Assembly (NCBI RefSeq): GCF_023231945.1
Contig: NZ_JAJLJH010000001.1
Coordinates: forward strand, 806,001 to 870,000
Source of the DNA: Scleromatobacter humisilvae
GTDB taxonomy: Bacteria > Pseudomonadota > Gammaproteobacteria > Burkholderiales > Burkholderiaceae_C
Length of the DNA stretch: 64,000 nucleotides
Direction of reading: 5' to 3'
Shown: positions 37,756 through 48,520 of the stretch, piece after piece
Numbering within the stretch: the stretch's first letter is position 1
How the letters are laid out: each line of letters starts with the position of its first letter
Position numbers and translations under genes: made by a program
The notes under the pieces: model-generated
What the model saw: the letters and a program-made list of their open reading frames with translations, nothing else
What the model was told of the DNA's origin: nothing
The model's database searches: none

Positions 37756-39108
37756 CTATTCGAGGATCGAGTTGCGCGAGGCCGCCTCGTCCTGCTGGTC
37801 GTCGGGCAGGTGGATGCTGCCGGCGTGGAAGTCGTACTCGAAGACCTCGCCATGGCGACCCCATTCGATGACGGTCTTGAGCACGCGTTCGGCCTCGGCC
37901 GGATCGAGGTGCTGCTGCAACAGCCGCAGGAACGGCTGCTCGGGCAGCGCGCGTTCCGGATCCTGCTCGAGGCTGTGGCGGATGTGCGCGGCCAGCGGCA
38001 CGTTGGCCAGCACCTGCTGGCCGAACAGCTCCTGGCGCACGGCGTGGTCGCCGTCGACGTAGCGCCGGCCGATGAGCGTCAGGTGCATGTCGCCGCTCTG
38101 GACGCGCGCCAGGCCCAGCAGGTCCGTCGCGCTGGCCACCGGCAGCAGTTCGTCGTCGGTGAGCTCCGATTCCTCGGCCAGCTTGGGCAGGTCGGCCTCG
38201 CCGTGGAACGGCGGGCCGGCGAGCAGCTCCAGCAGGCCTTCCATGCGCGCGATGTCGGCGTCGGGCAGGCGATCGTAGATCTGCAGCGCCTCGGGCTCCT
38301 GCGTCGTGCGATCGGTGCGGCGGGCGCCGACGGTCATCAGCGCGTAGACCTCGTCGATCAGCGAGCGCACGTCCGCGGAATCGGCGATGCGCGGGCGCGG
38401 CAGGTTGATCGAGAGCTGCGTGCGGATGCGGCCCGGGTCGCTCGCGAAGATCAGGATGCGGTCAGCCATCAGCACCGCCTCCTCGATGTTGTGCGAGACG
38501 ACCAGCATCGCCTTGGTGGGCATGCCGCCCTGCGTCCACAGCTCGAGGATGTCGTCGCGCAGGCGTTCGCCGGTGAGGACGTCGAGCGCCGAGAAGGCCT
38601 CGTCCATCAGCAGCACGTCGGGCTGCGTGACGAGCGCGCGCGCAATGCCCACGCGCTGGCGCATGCCGCCCGAGAGCTCGCGCGGCAGCGCGCCCTCGAA
38701 GCCGGACAGCCCGATCAGGCTGATCGCAGCCTCGGCGCGCTGCGCGCGTTCCTCGCGCGCGATGCCGCGCGCCTCCAGGCCCAGCTCGACGTTCTGCTGC
38801 ACCGTCAGCCACGGGAACAGCGCGAACGACTGGAACACCATGCTGATCGCCCGCGCCGGCCCGTACAGCGGCTGGCCGCGATATTGCACGTTGCCCGAGT
38901 CGACCCCGATCAGCCCGGCCATGATGCGCAGCAGCGTGCTCTTGCCGGAGCCCGACTGGCCCAGCAGCGCGACGATCTCGCCCTCGCGCAGCGTGAAGTC
39001 GACGCCTTCGAGCACCGGCCGCTCGCGGCCGTCCGCGGCGCGGAAGGACTTGCGGACGTCGTTGATCTGGATGATGGGAGGGCCGTGTTTTTCCATTGTG
39101 CTACTCAT
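37756..39108 (-). CDS. ABC transporter ATP-binding protein, nitrate/sulfonate/taurine type, with C-terminal AAA-associated domain
   Basis: A 450-residue ATPase. The N-terminal half (about 10-245) is a standard ABC domain with Walker A GQSGSGKST, the Q-loop in SMVFQSFALFPW, signature LSGGMRQRV, Walker B VLLMDEAFSALD and the switch VVSHN. The C-terminal half (about 290-430) is the AAA-associated domain seen in some nitrate/sulfonate-type ATPases (LPKLAEESELTDDELLP, LPEQPFLRLLQQHLDP). It follows a double permease and no binding protein is nearby. The substrate is unknown. Confidence 0.92.
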   Translation of the reverse strand: MSSTMEKHGPPIIQINDVRKSFRAADGRERPVLEGVDFTLREGEIVALLGQSGSGKSTLLRIMAGLIGVDSGNVQYRGQPLYGPARAISMVFQSFALFPWLTVQQNVELGLEARGIAREERAQRAEAAISLIGLSGFEGALPRELSGGMRQRVGIARALVTQPDVLLMDEAFSALDVLTGERLRDDILELWTQGGMPTKAMLVVSHNIEEAVLMADRILIFASDPGRIRTQLSINLPRPRIADSADVRSLIDEVYALMTVGARRTDRTTQEPEALQIYDRLPDADIARMEGLLELLAGPPFHGEADLPKLAEESELTDDELLPVASATDLLGLARVQSGDMHLTLIGRRYVDGDHAVRQELFGQQVLANVPLAAHIRHSLEQDPERALPEQPFLRLLQQHLDPAEAERVLKTVIEWGRHGEVFEYDFHAGSIHLPDDQQDEAASRNSILE

Positions 39109-39137
39109 TGGATCGGAGAGACGCCCGGCGCCGCGCT

Positions 39138-39202
39138 CGGCCGCTCCGGAGCAAGCCGGGCGGCCCCCTCGGGGGGCTGCGAGCGAAGGCGAGCGGGGGT
39201 CG
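39138..39202. repeat. REP-like GC-rich intergenic element between permease and ATPase genes
   Basis: The 97 bp between the permease stop and the ATPase start consist mostly of an element with GGCCGCTCCGGAGC, GGCCCCCTCGGGGGG and GCGAGCGAAGGCGAGCGGGGG. It begins within a few bases of the permease stop. This looks like the abundant Comamonadaceae/Rubrivivax intergenic repeat. Strong pairing potential suggests an mRNA stabiliser or terminator. Confidence 0.7.
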
Positions 39203-39205
39203 TCA

Positions 39206-40933
39206 TCAGAAATGCATGCGTTCTTCGGCGATGCGATAGAGACGGCGCCACACGAAGTGGTTCATGCCCATCACGAAGACGCACATCACGCAGATGCCCA
39301 GCGCGATGCGGTGGAAGTCGCCGGTCGCGGTGAAGTGGGCGATGTAGCTGCCCAGGCCCTTGGCCTCGAGCGTCGTATTGCCCCAGGTCACGTACTCCGA
39401 CACGATGCTGGCGTTCCACGAGCCGCCGCTGGCCGTGATGGCGCCGGTGACGAAGCTGGGGAACACCGCCGGCAGCAGGAAGCGCTTCCACTTCAGCCAG
39501 CCGGTCAGGCCGATGTTGCCGGCCGCGAAGCGCAGCTCCGACGGGATCGACGACGCGCCGGCGATCACGTTGAACAGCAGGTACCACTGGGTGCCGAACA
39601 CCATCAGCGGCGACAGCCAGATGTCGGGGTTCAGGTGCCAGTGCACGATCAGCACGACGAAGACCGGGAACATCAGGTTGGCCGGGAACGCCGCGAGGAA
39701 CTGCGCCACCGCCTGCAGGCGCCCCGAGACGGCAGGCCGCAGGCCGATCCACACGCCGATCGGCACCCACACGACCGACGCCAGCGCGATCAGGATGACG
39801 ACGCGCAGCATCGTCGCGCAGCCCAGCAGGAACACGTGCCAGACCTCGCCGAAGCCGACCTCGGCGTGCACGAAGGTGTAGAGCTCGTAGACGGCGAACA
39901 GGCCCCCCGCGGCGATCAGCGCGTCCCACGCCCGCGCGATCGTGCCGCTGTGCGGCGCCTGGCGCGCGCGGATCGACGTGCCGTCATGCGTGATGCGGAA
40001 CCACGTGAACGTGCTCTCCAGCGCCCGTGTGAAGCGTTCGCCCAGCTTGGCGATGCGCTCGGTGCGGCGCGACCAGGTGAGCAGCCACGAGGTCGGCGCC
40101 GCCTCCTGGCCGCCTTCCTCGAAGCGGAACTTGTCGGCCCAGGCCACCAGCGGGCGGAACAGGAACTGGTCGTACATCACGATGCCGATCAGCATGCCCA
40201 GGATCGCCCAGCCGATCGCCTGCAGGTTGCGCGCCTCGATGGCCATTGCGATGTAGGAGCCCACGCCCGGCAGCTTGATGTTCTGGCCGGCGACGGCGAT
40301 GGCCTCGGACGCGACCACGAAGAACCAGCCGCCCGACATCGACATCATCATGTTCCACAGCAGCCCCGGCATCGCGAACGGCAGCTCGAGCCGCCAGAAG
40401 CGCTGCCACGGCGACAGCTGGAACACGCGCGCGGCCTCCTGCAGCTCACCGGGGACGGTGCGCATCGACTGGTACAGGCTGAACGCCATGTTCCAGGCCT
40501 GCGACGTGAAGATCGCGAAGATCGCCGCGCATTCGACGCCGAACAGGTTGCCCGGGAACAGCGCGATGAAGCCGGTGACGGTGATCGACAGGAAGCCCAG
40601 GATCGGGATCGACTGCAGGATGTCCAGCAGCGGCACCAGCACCTTCTCGGCGGCCCGCCAGCGCGCGGCGGCGGTCGCGAAGGCGAAGCTGAACAGCAGC
40701 GAGAACACCAGCGCGAGCAGCATGCGCAGCGTCGTGCGCAGCAGATAGTAGGGCAGCTGGATCGGATCGAGCGACAGCGGGATCGCGTCGCCCAGGTGGT
40801 AGGGCCGGGTCATGCCCGCGCCGCCCAGCCCGGCCAGCACGAGCGCGGCCAGCACCAGCGGCAGCAGCGCCCAGTCCCAGCGATTGCCGGCCTCGACGAC
40901 CTGCCTGGGGAAGAAGTTCTTCTCGAATGCCAT
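39206..40933 (-). CDS. ABC transporter permease with two fused BPD_transp domains
   Basis: A 575-residue inner-membrane protein in which two SsuC/NrtB-like permease domains are joined. The first carries the cytoplasmic coupling loop GELQEAARVFQLSPWQRFWRLELP-like segment around residues 161-184. The second has the weaker equivalent GWLKWKRFLLPAVFPSF. The central linker (about 275-335) is soluble and charged. Each half has roughly five to six helices. It probably acts as a pre-formed permease dimer with the ATPase encoded just downstream. No binding protein is adjacent. Confidence 0.92.
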   Translation of the reverse strand: MAFEKNFFPRQVVEAGNRWDWALLPLVLAALVLAGLGGAGMTRPYHLGDAIPLSLDPIQLPYYLLRTTLRMLLALVFSLLFSFAFATAAARWRAAEKVLVPLLDILQSIPILGFLSITVTGFIALFPGNLFGVECAAIFAIFTSQAWNMAFSLYQSMRTVPGELQEAARVFQLSPWQRFWRLELPFAMPGLLWNMMMSMSGGWFFVVASEAIAVAGQNIKLPGVGSYIAMAIEARNLQAIGWAILGMLIGIVMYDQFLFRPLVAWADKFRFEEGGQEAAPTSWLLTWSRRTERIAKLGERFTRALESTFTWFRITHDGTSIRARQAPHSGTIARAWDALIAAGGLFAVYELYTFVHAEVGFGEVWHVFLLGCATMLRVVILIALASVVWVPIGVWIGLRPAVSGRLQAVAQFLAAFPANLMFPVFVVLIVHWHLNPDIWLSPLMVFGTQWYLLFNVIAGASSIPSELRFAAGNIGLTGWLKWKRFLLPAVFPSFVTGAITASGGSWNASIVSEYVTWGNTTLEAKGLGSYIAHFTATGDFHRIALGICVMCVFVMGMNHFVWRRLYRIAEERMHF

Positions 40934-40970
40934 GGGCAGCGATTGTCGGCGCTAAACCTTGCCGGAAACG

Positions 40971-41008
40971 ACAAAGCCGCATGCGGTTCGACACCGATGC
41001 GGCTTTGT
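40971..41008 (-). terminator. intrinsic terminator after secA
   Basis: Twelve-bp arms ACAAAGCCGCAT and ATGCGGCTTTGT around a 14-base loop, 39 bp after the secA stop. On the minus strand the stem ends in CTTTGTCGTTTCC. This is a typical strong intrinsic terminator, and it may also work for convergent read-through. Confidence 0.82.
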
Positions 41009-41047
41009 TGGGACCACGCTCGCGTTCAGGCCAGCGTCATCGAACTG

Positions 41048-43801
<2,754 letters not shown>

Positions 43802-44119
43802 GCGTGGGTTCTGGGCCGGGAAGACAGGCCGCGGACAACGCACGGCGGCCGGTTTTGGCGGAGCCGGCTGTCAGCCGCGGGCCTGCCAGGGGTGGCAAGC
43901 AAATTCTCGAAGCCTTCTGGCGACTTCGCACTGCGGCGCATCTGGGGACGCGACGCGCGAGGGCAAGGCCGCCGTACGACGGATCCGCGTAATCCCCGAG
44001 AGAAACAGCGGCCGGCGCACGCCAGGAAGCCGGCCAGGGGCCAGGCTCGCCCGGGAGGCGAAAAACGGCGAAGTGTAGCATTCGGGGTCACCTCCCTTCA
44101 GGGCGGCGACCCTGGCGGA
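43802..44119. other. gene-free stretch upstream of secA
   Basis: About 318 bp between the M23 peptidase stop and secA. It contains several short GC-rich inverted repeats but no convincing reading frame, and no secM-like gene with an arrest motif is seen. The secA promoter and leader must lie here. Confidence 0.5.
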
Positions 44120-45094
44120 TCAGCGGTGTTCTGCTCCCAACGGGGTCGAATTGCCGGCCGCCGTCTGCACGGTCGGCTTGGCGTTCGGGCCGGCCAGGAA
44201 GCGCTGGGGATCCTGCGGGATGCCGTCCACCAGCACCTCGAAGTGCAGGTGCGGCCCGGTGGAGCGCCCGGTGGTGCCGACGTCGGCGACGACCTGGCCG
44301 CGCTTGACGAGGTCGCCCGGCTTGACCAGGATCTTCGACGTGTGGCCGTAGCGGGTCATCAGCCCGTTGCCGTGGTCGATCTCCAGCATCAGGCCGTACT
44401 CGGGATGCATCTCGGCGGTGCGCACGACGCCGCCGGCCGCCGCGTGGATCTCCGTGCCGACCGGCGACGGGAAGTCGAGTCCGGTGTGCAGCGCGCCGCG
44501 GCCGGTGAACGGGTCGGCGCGGAAGCCGAAGCCCGAGCCCACCGCCACGTCGATCGGACGGCTGCTCGGGATCATCAGCGTCTTCAGGCGCGACTCGAGC
44601 AGGCGCGACTCCGTCAGCGTCAGCACGTCGCTCTGCTCGCCCGCGGCCTCGGCCAGGGCGTCCAGCGCGCCGTTGAGCTCGTTGTAGCCGGGATTGGTCA
44701 TCGGCACGAAGGGACCGCCCGAGCCGCCCTTGGGCCGCGTGACGCCGGACAGGTCCTCCGGCTTCAGGCCGGCCATGCCCGAGACGCGGTCGCCCATCGC
44801 CTCGATCTTGATCATGCGCGCCTGCATGTCGCCGACCTTCTGGGCCATCGCGTCCAGGTTCTCGCGCATGACCTTGTCGCGCTGCGCGCTCTCGTCGTGC
44901 ACCACCAGCTTGACCAGCTGGCTGACCACCGGCCAGCCCTCGCGCGCGGCCTTGAGGAAGAAGTAGTGGTAGATGGCGCCGGACAGCGCCAGCGTGGCGA
45001 TGACCAGGGCCATCACCGACAGCACGACCGATACCGGACTGACGTGCAGTACCCGCGTGCGGGACATGCCGCCGTGGGTGATCATTATTTGCAT
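44120..45094 (-). CDS. M23 family metallopeptidase (LytM-type murein hydrolase)
   Basis: A 324-residue membrane-anchored periplasmic protein. One helix lies at about 22-45 (VSVVLSVMALVIATLALSGA). A coiled-coil region with KVMRENLDAMAQKVGDMQARM follows, then the C-terminal peptidase domain with the zinc ligands in HTGLDFPSPVGT and TGPHLHFEV, plus MTRYGHTSKILVKPGD. It probably cuts peptidoglycan peptide bridges. Its start codon is only 19 bp from that of the divergent DciA-like gene. A secA-M23-dciA order is usual in Burkholderiales. Confidence 0.92.
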   Translation of the reverse strand: MQIMITHGGMSRTRVLHVSPVSVVLSVMALVIATLALSGAIYHYFFLKAAREGWPVVSQLVKLVVHDESAQRDKVMRENLDAMAQKVGDMQARMIKIEAMGDRVSGMAGLKPEDLSGVTRPKGGSGGPFVPMTNPGYNELNGALDALAEAAGEQSDVLTLTESRLLESRLKTLMIPSSRPIDVAVGSGFGFRADPFTGRGALHTGLDFPSPVGTEIHAAAGGVVRTAEMHPEYGLMLEIDHGNGLMTRYGHTSKILVKPGDLVKRGQVVADVGTTGRSTGPHLHFEVLVDGIPQDPQRFLAGPNAKPTVQTAAGNSTPLGAEHR

Positions 45095-45113
45095 CGCTAC
45101 ACTCTCCAGAGAA

Positions 45114-45506
45114 ATGGCCCCGCCTCGACCAGACAAACCCAACGCGCCCCGGCCGCAGGCGTTCTATGCGCCCTTGCCGAGCCGGCAGTCCCTGGTGCCG
45201 CTCGCGCGGCCCCTCGGCGAGAGCCTCGCGGGCGACGGCGGCCTGTCCAGCCTGCTGGCGCGCGTGCGCGCGTCGCAGGCGCGCCTGGACGCGCTTGCGG
45301 ACGTGCTGCCCGGCCTGCTGCGCCAGCACCTGCGTGCCGGCCCGCTGGACGATGACGGCTGGACGATCCTGGCCGCCAATTCGGCCGTCGCGTCCAAGCT
45401 GCGCCACCTGCTGCCCACGCTCGCGGAAACGCTCGTGGCGAAAGGGTGGCAGGCTACTTCAATCCGGGTCAAGGTTCAATCGACGCTAGCCCCAGGCGGT
45501 AAATGA
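45114..45506 (+). CDS. DciA-like (DUF721) protein
   Basis: A 130-residue protein with the DUF721 fold of DciA, the ancestral loader of the replicative helicase. The family pattern is visible as RLDALADVLPGLLRQHLRAG, GWTILAANSAVASKLRHLLPTL and GWQATSIRVKVQ. A Pro-rich N-terminus of about 30 residues precedes it. The ATG lies 19 bp from the divergent M23 start. An inverted-repeat terminator follows. The assignment as a helicase loader is by family; sequence conservation in this group is low. Confidence 0.75.
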   Translation: MAPPRPDKPNAPRPQAFYAPLPSRQSLVPLARPLGESLAGDGGLSSLLARVRASQARLDALADVLPGLLRQHLRAGPLDDDGWTILAANSAVASKLRHLLPTLAETLVAKGWQATSIRVKVQSTLAPGGK

Positions 45507-45508
45507 AA

Positions 45509-45531
45509 GAAACCGCGCGGCGCGCGGTTTC
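45509..45531. terminator. bidirectional hairpin between the DciA-like gene and a convergent gene
   Basis: Arms GAAACCGCGC and GCGCGGTTTC around a three-base loop, directly after the DciA-like stop and 24 bp from the end of the convergent small gene. The arms carry A3/T3 at their bases, so it can serve both strands. Confidence 0.7.
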
Positions 45532-45554
45532 AGGGGTCGAGCGAGACGGGCGGG

Positions 45555-45860
45555 TCAGAGGCTGATCGCCTCGGCCGTGGCGTCGGGGACTTCGACAGCG
45601 TTGATGTCGGACGGCGCACTGGCGGCCGGAGGCTCCGTGCCGACCAGGACTTCGGGCGACACCGCCGTCCGCGAACTGGCCGGCGTGACGGACAGCGCCG
45701 GGCTCTCGATCAGCGCGCCCGAGACGGCCGCATCGATCACGCGCAAGGCGCTGAACAGCAGGGAGACGCCGATGACGCCGAGCACGAGCGTGACGGCCCG
45801 GTTGACGTGGCGGTGGGCCAGCCAGTGCGGGACATGCGACCAGTCGAAGTGCAACGTCAT
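45555..45860 (-). CDS. small single-pass membrane protein
   Basis: A 101-residue protein with a His/Trp-rich N-terminus (TLHFDWSHVPHWLAHRHVNR), one membrane helix at about 22-42 (AVTLVLGVIGVSLLFSALRV) and a Ser/Pro/Ala-rich periplasmic tail. GGAG seven bases before the ATG MTLHF supports this start over upstream alternatives. Not a recognised family. A second alanine/proline-rich membrane protein follows upstream on the same strand 60 bp away. Confidence 0.65.
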   Translation of the reverse strand: MTLHFDWSHVPHWLAHRHVNRAVTLVLGVIGVSLLFSALRVIDAAVSGALIESPALSVTPASSRTAVSPEVLVGTEPPAASAPSDINAVEVPDATAEAISL

Positions 45861-45920
45861 GAGGGCTCTCCGAAATCGCATCGGCACGAGGCCGATGCGG
45901 GGTTCCTGCTCAGACCGACC

Positions 45921-46682
45921 TTACTCGCTTGGCGCCGGAGCCGGGGTAGGGGCCGGGGTATCCGGAGTCGGCGCAGGGGTCGGAACCGACGGGGTCACTG
46001 TCGGCGCGTCAGGTGTCTGCTGCATTGCTGGCGGCTGAACGTCGGCTGGCGGCGTCACCACCGGGGCGGCAGAGGTGTCCGGCGTCACGGCCGGGGCGCT
46101 CTGCTGCACCGGGCGCGGCGCGACGCGCGGCGCCGGAGCCGGCGTCGGATGCACGCGGGCGACCGGGGCGGTGGCCACGGGCGGCGCAGCGGGGATCACG
46201 GCCTGGGCGGGCGCGGGGACCGCAGCAGCCGGGGTGGCCGCATCGGCGGCCGGCGCGGCGGCCTGCTGCGACGAGGCATCGCCCGCGGCCGGCGCATTCT
46301 TCTCCATCTGGTTGACGGCCGCGTCCGTCGAGTCGACCGACTTCTGGGCCGCGGCGTTCTGCGCCGTGGCCGTCGCGATCGGGTCGGGCATGACCTGCTT
46401 GGTCACCTTGTTCGACGGCGCCAGCAGCACGATGGCCAGCGCGACACCGCCGACCAGCGCCGCGCCGAGCGCGCCGATCGCCGCCTTGGGCACGCCGCCC
46501 TTGGCCGCGCCCGGTTGCCAGTCGGGTGTCTTCCCGTCGGCCATCAGCGCGGCCTCGTTGGTGACGCCAGCCGTGCGGTAGGGGGCCGCCGAAGCGGGGC
46601 GAGCGCGATTCAGGGAAGGCTCCGTACGCAGGTTGCTGTCGGAGACGCCGGTCGCGAAGTGGGGGGTGGTGTAGGTAGTCAT
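45921..46682 (-). CDS. Pro/Ala-rich single-pass membrane protein
   Basis: A 253-residue protein. A cytoplasmic N-terminus of about 65 residues (GVTNEAALMADGKTPDWQPG) precedes one helix at about 68-90 (AIGALGAALVGGVALAIVLL). A long periplasmic tail is dominated by Pro, Ala, Thr and Val with repeated PAP/PTPAP units and no cysteines. This resembles spanning or scaffold proteins, but there is no recognised domain. High alanine content makes distant similarity unreliable. The role is unknown. Confidence 0.6.
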   Translation of the reverse strand: MTTYTTPHFATGVSDSNLRTEPSLNRARPASAAPYRTAGVTNEAALMADGKTPDWQPGAAKGGVPKAAIGALGAALVGGVALAIVLLAPSNKVTKQVMPDPIATATAQNAAAQKSVDSTDAAVNQMEKNAPAAGDASSQQAAAPAADAATPAAAVPAPAQAVIPAAPPVATAPVARVHPTPAPAPRVAPRPVQQSAPAVTPDTSAAPVVTPPADVQPPAMQQTPDAPTVTPSVPTPAPTPDTPAPTPAPAPSE

Positions 46683-46984
46683 GGCTCTAAGGTACGCCCC
46701 GAACCGCATGCACCAAATCGGCGAATGAGCCGATCGCCGGTAGGCCTGATCCGGCCGCGAGTAGGTCAAGACCGACAACGCCCGCACCGCTTGATACAAA
46801 TCGCCCAGCGCCCTCCCCGCTCGCACGCGTGACGCGCGCGCACCCCTCGTTCTGTGGCGCTGTAGGTCGCGTCCGACAAGGGGTGTGGCGGTCTACCTAT
46901 GTTCAGCAACGCCACGCCTGAGCAAACTGGCCTGACGGTAGACAAGCGCTCGCCAGAGCGGTCGCCCACAAGACGGAGGCAGAC
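46683..46984. other. divergent intergenic region upstream of the signalling cluster
   Basis: About 302 bp between the starts of two divergent genes. It must hold both promoters. No clear -35/-10 pair, operator or RNA gene could be assigned. Confidence 0.45.
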
Positions 46985-47152
46985 ATGGACAACTTCTCTG
47001 CAGGACAAGGCCACGACGCGAAACTCGAACCGGGCGCCACGCTCAGCATCGGCGATCCGTTCGACCTGCATGCCGACGACAACCTCGGCGACGAGGCCGC
47101 GTTTCCGTCGACCTGGCAACATCTCGCCTCCGGAGACGTCCCGAACGATTGA
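46985..47152 (+). CDS. small acidic protein of 55 residues
   Basis: A short gene supported by a strong ribosome-binding site, GGAGG, six bases before the ATG. The product is acidic and hydrophilic (ATLSIGDPFDLHADDNLGDE) with no membrane segment, cysteine or known motif. It lies 146 bp before the receiver gene on the same strand. It could be a regulator or stress-related small protein; no family is recognised. Confidence 0.55.
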   Translation: MDNFSAGQGHDAKLEPGATLSIGDPFDLHADDNLGDEAAFPSTWQHLASGDVPND

Positions 47153-47298
47153 ATCGAGCGGACGAGCTGCGCGGCGCCATCGAAGCGCCGCAACGGAGGC
47201 GCCGCGAGCAAGCGCCCCGCCTGATCGGCATCATGCCGATCGTTGCACAATGTGGAGCAGAAGGTCGCGCCGGCATCGTCGGCGGACCGGCTTGTGGC

Positions 47299-47682
47299 AT
47301 GTCGAACCTGTTGGCTTTCGTCGTCGAGGACAGCCCGGTGATCCAGGAGAACCTGATCGCCGCGCTGGAGGAAATGGCCCCCGTGAAGGTGGTGGGCACC
47401 GCCGTGGACCAGTCCGGCGCCCTCACCTGGCTCAGCGACGCCGGCAACCGCTGCGACATCGCGATCATCGACATCTTCCTGCGCCAGGGCTCTGGCATGG
47501 GCGTGCTGCGCGCGCTGCACGAAGCCGACGCGCCCTTCGAGCGCGTGGTGCTCACCAACTACGCCACCGCCGACATCCGGCGCCAGTGCCTGGCGCTCGG
47601 CGCGAGCGCGGTGTTCGACAAGTCGGGCGAGATCGACGCGCTGGTCGACCATTGTGTCGCGCGCGCGGCGCGGCCGTCCTGA
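47299..47682 (+). CDS. single-domain response regulator
   Basis: A 127-residue receiver with no output domain: the acidic pair is in FVVEDSP (9-12), the phosphoacceptor Asp58 in AIIDIFLRQGSG, the switch threonine/asparagine in VVLTNYAT and the conserved lysine in VFDKSGE. The ATG before SNLLAFVVED is the natural start; an earlier in-frame ATG would add a poorly conserved extension. It sits beside a NarL-type regulator and a HisKA_3 kinase and may be an alternative phosphate target or a competitor in that system. Confidence 0.85.
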   Translation: MSNLLAFVVEDSPVIQENLIAALEEMAPVKVVGTAVDQSGALTWLSDAGNRCDIAIIDIFLRQGSGMGVLRALHEADAPFERVVLTNYATADIRRQCLALGASAVFDKSGEIDALVDHCVARAARPS

Positions 47683-47747
47683 GGATCCGCACGATGGCGG
47701 TCAATGGACGCCTCGGGCGAGGCGCCTGTCCGACCGTGCCGTCGACG

Positions 47748-48380
47748 TTACTGGATCAGTCCGTTCTTCAGCGCGTAGTAGGTCAGGTCGCTGTTGGTCT
47801 CGAGCTGCAGCTTCTCGAGCGTGCGTGCGCGATACGTGCTGACCGTCTTCACGCTGAGGAACATGCCCTCGGCGATCTGGCCCACCGTCTCGCCCTTGGC
47901 CAGGCGCAGGAACACCTGCAGCTCGCGCTCGGACAGGCCTTCGTGCGGCGGACGTCCCGCGGCGCCCGCGGCGCCGTCGGCCAGCATCTCGGCCACCTGG
48001 GCCGTGATGTAGCGGCGGCCCATCGCCACCGTGCGGATCGCCTTGACGATGTCGTCGGGATCGCAGCCCTTGTTGAGGTAGCCGCTGGCGCCCTGGCGCA
48101 GCAGCGTGGTCGCGTAGTGCGTCTCGGGGAAGCCGCTGAGGATCAGCACCGGCAGGTCCGGGCGGCGCGCCTTGATGGCCGCGAGCGCGTCGACGCCGCT
48201 CTGGTCGGGCATCGACAGATCCATGAGCAGCACGTCGAGGTCGCCGCCACGGACGAGCTCGAGGGCCTCGCGGCCGTCGGCGGCCTCGCCCGTGACGCGC
48301 AGGTCGACGTGGTCGGACAGGAATTGCCGAAGGCCGGAGCGAACGATCGCATGATCGTCGACGATCACAACGCGAATCAT
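47748..48380 (-). CDS. NarL/FixJ-type response regulator with LuxR DNA-binding domain
   Basis: A 210-residue two-domain regulator. The receiver has VVIVDDH at the start, phosphoacceptor Asp54 in LLMDLSMPDQSG, SGFPE and the lysine in LNKGCD. The LuxR-type helix-turn-helix (about 145-205) contains LSERELQVFLRLAKGETVGQIAEGM (split) and SVKTVSTYRARTLEKL. GGGAG lies ahead of the ATG. The gene is divergent from the CHASE3 histidine kinase 140 bp away, the likely cognate kinase because it belongs to the NarX class. Confidence 0.92.
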   Translation of the reverse strand: MIRVVIVDDHAIVRSGLRQFLSDHVDLRVTGEAADGREALELVRGGDLDVLLMDLSMPDQSGVDALAAIKARRPDLPVLILSGFPETHYATTLLRQGASGYLNKGCDPDDIVKAIRTVAMGRRYITAQVAEMLADGAAGAAGRPPHEGLSERELQVFLRLAKGETVGQIAEGMFLSVKTVSTYRARTLEKLQLETNSDLTYYALKNGLIQ

Positions 48381-48520
48381 GTAGTCTCCCGCGGAATCGA
48401 TGAACTTGAATTCGGGTCGGCGACTTGCCGGTACGAGCGGCCTGTTCGCCTCGAGGTGTCACGCGGTCGCGTTGGGGCAAGCGGCGGGCCGAGTCGTTCA
48501 AGTGTAGCGGGGAACCTGAC

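Noticed and set aside
46075-46581. Plus-strand Gly/Ala-rich frame opposite the Pro/Ala-rich membrane protein
   Set aside because: Low-complexity antisense frame without ribosome-binding site.
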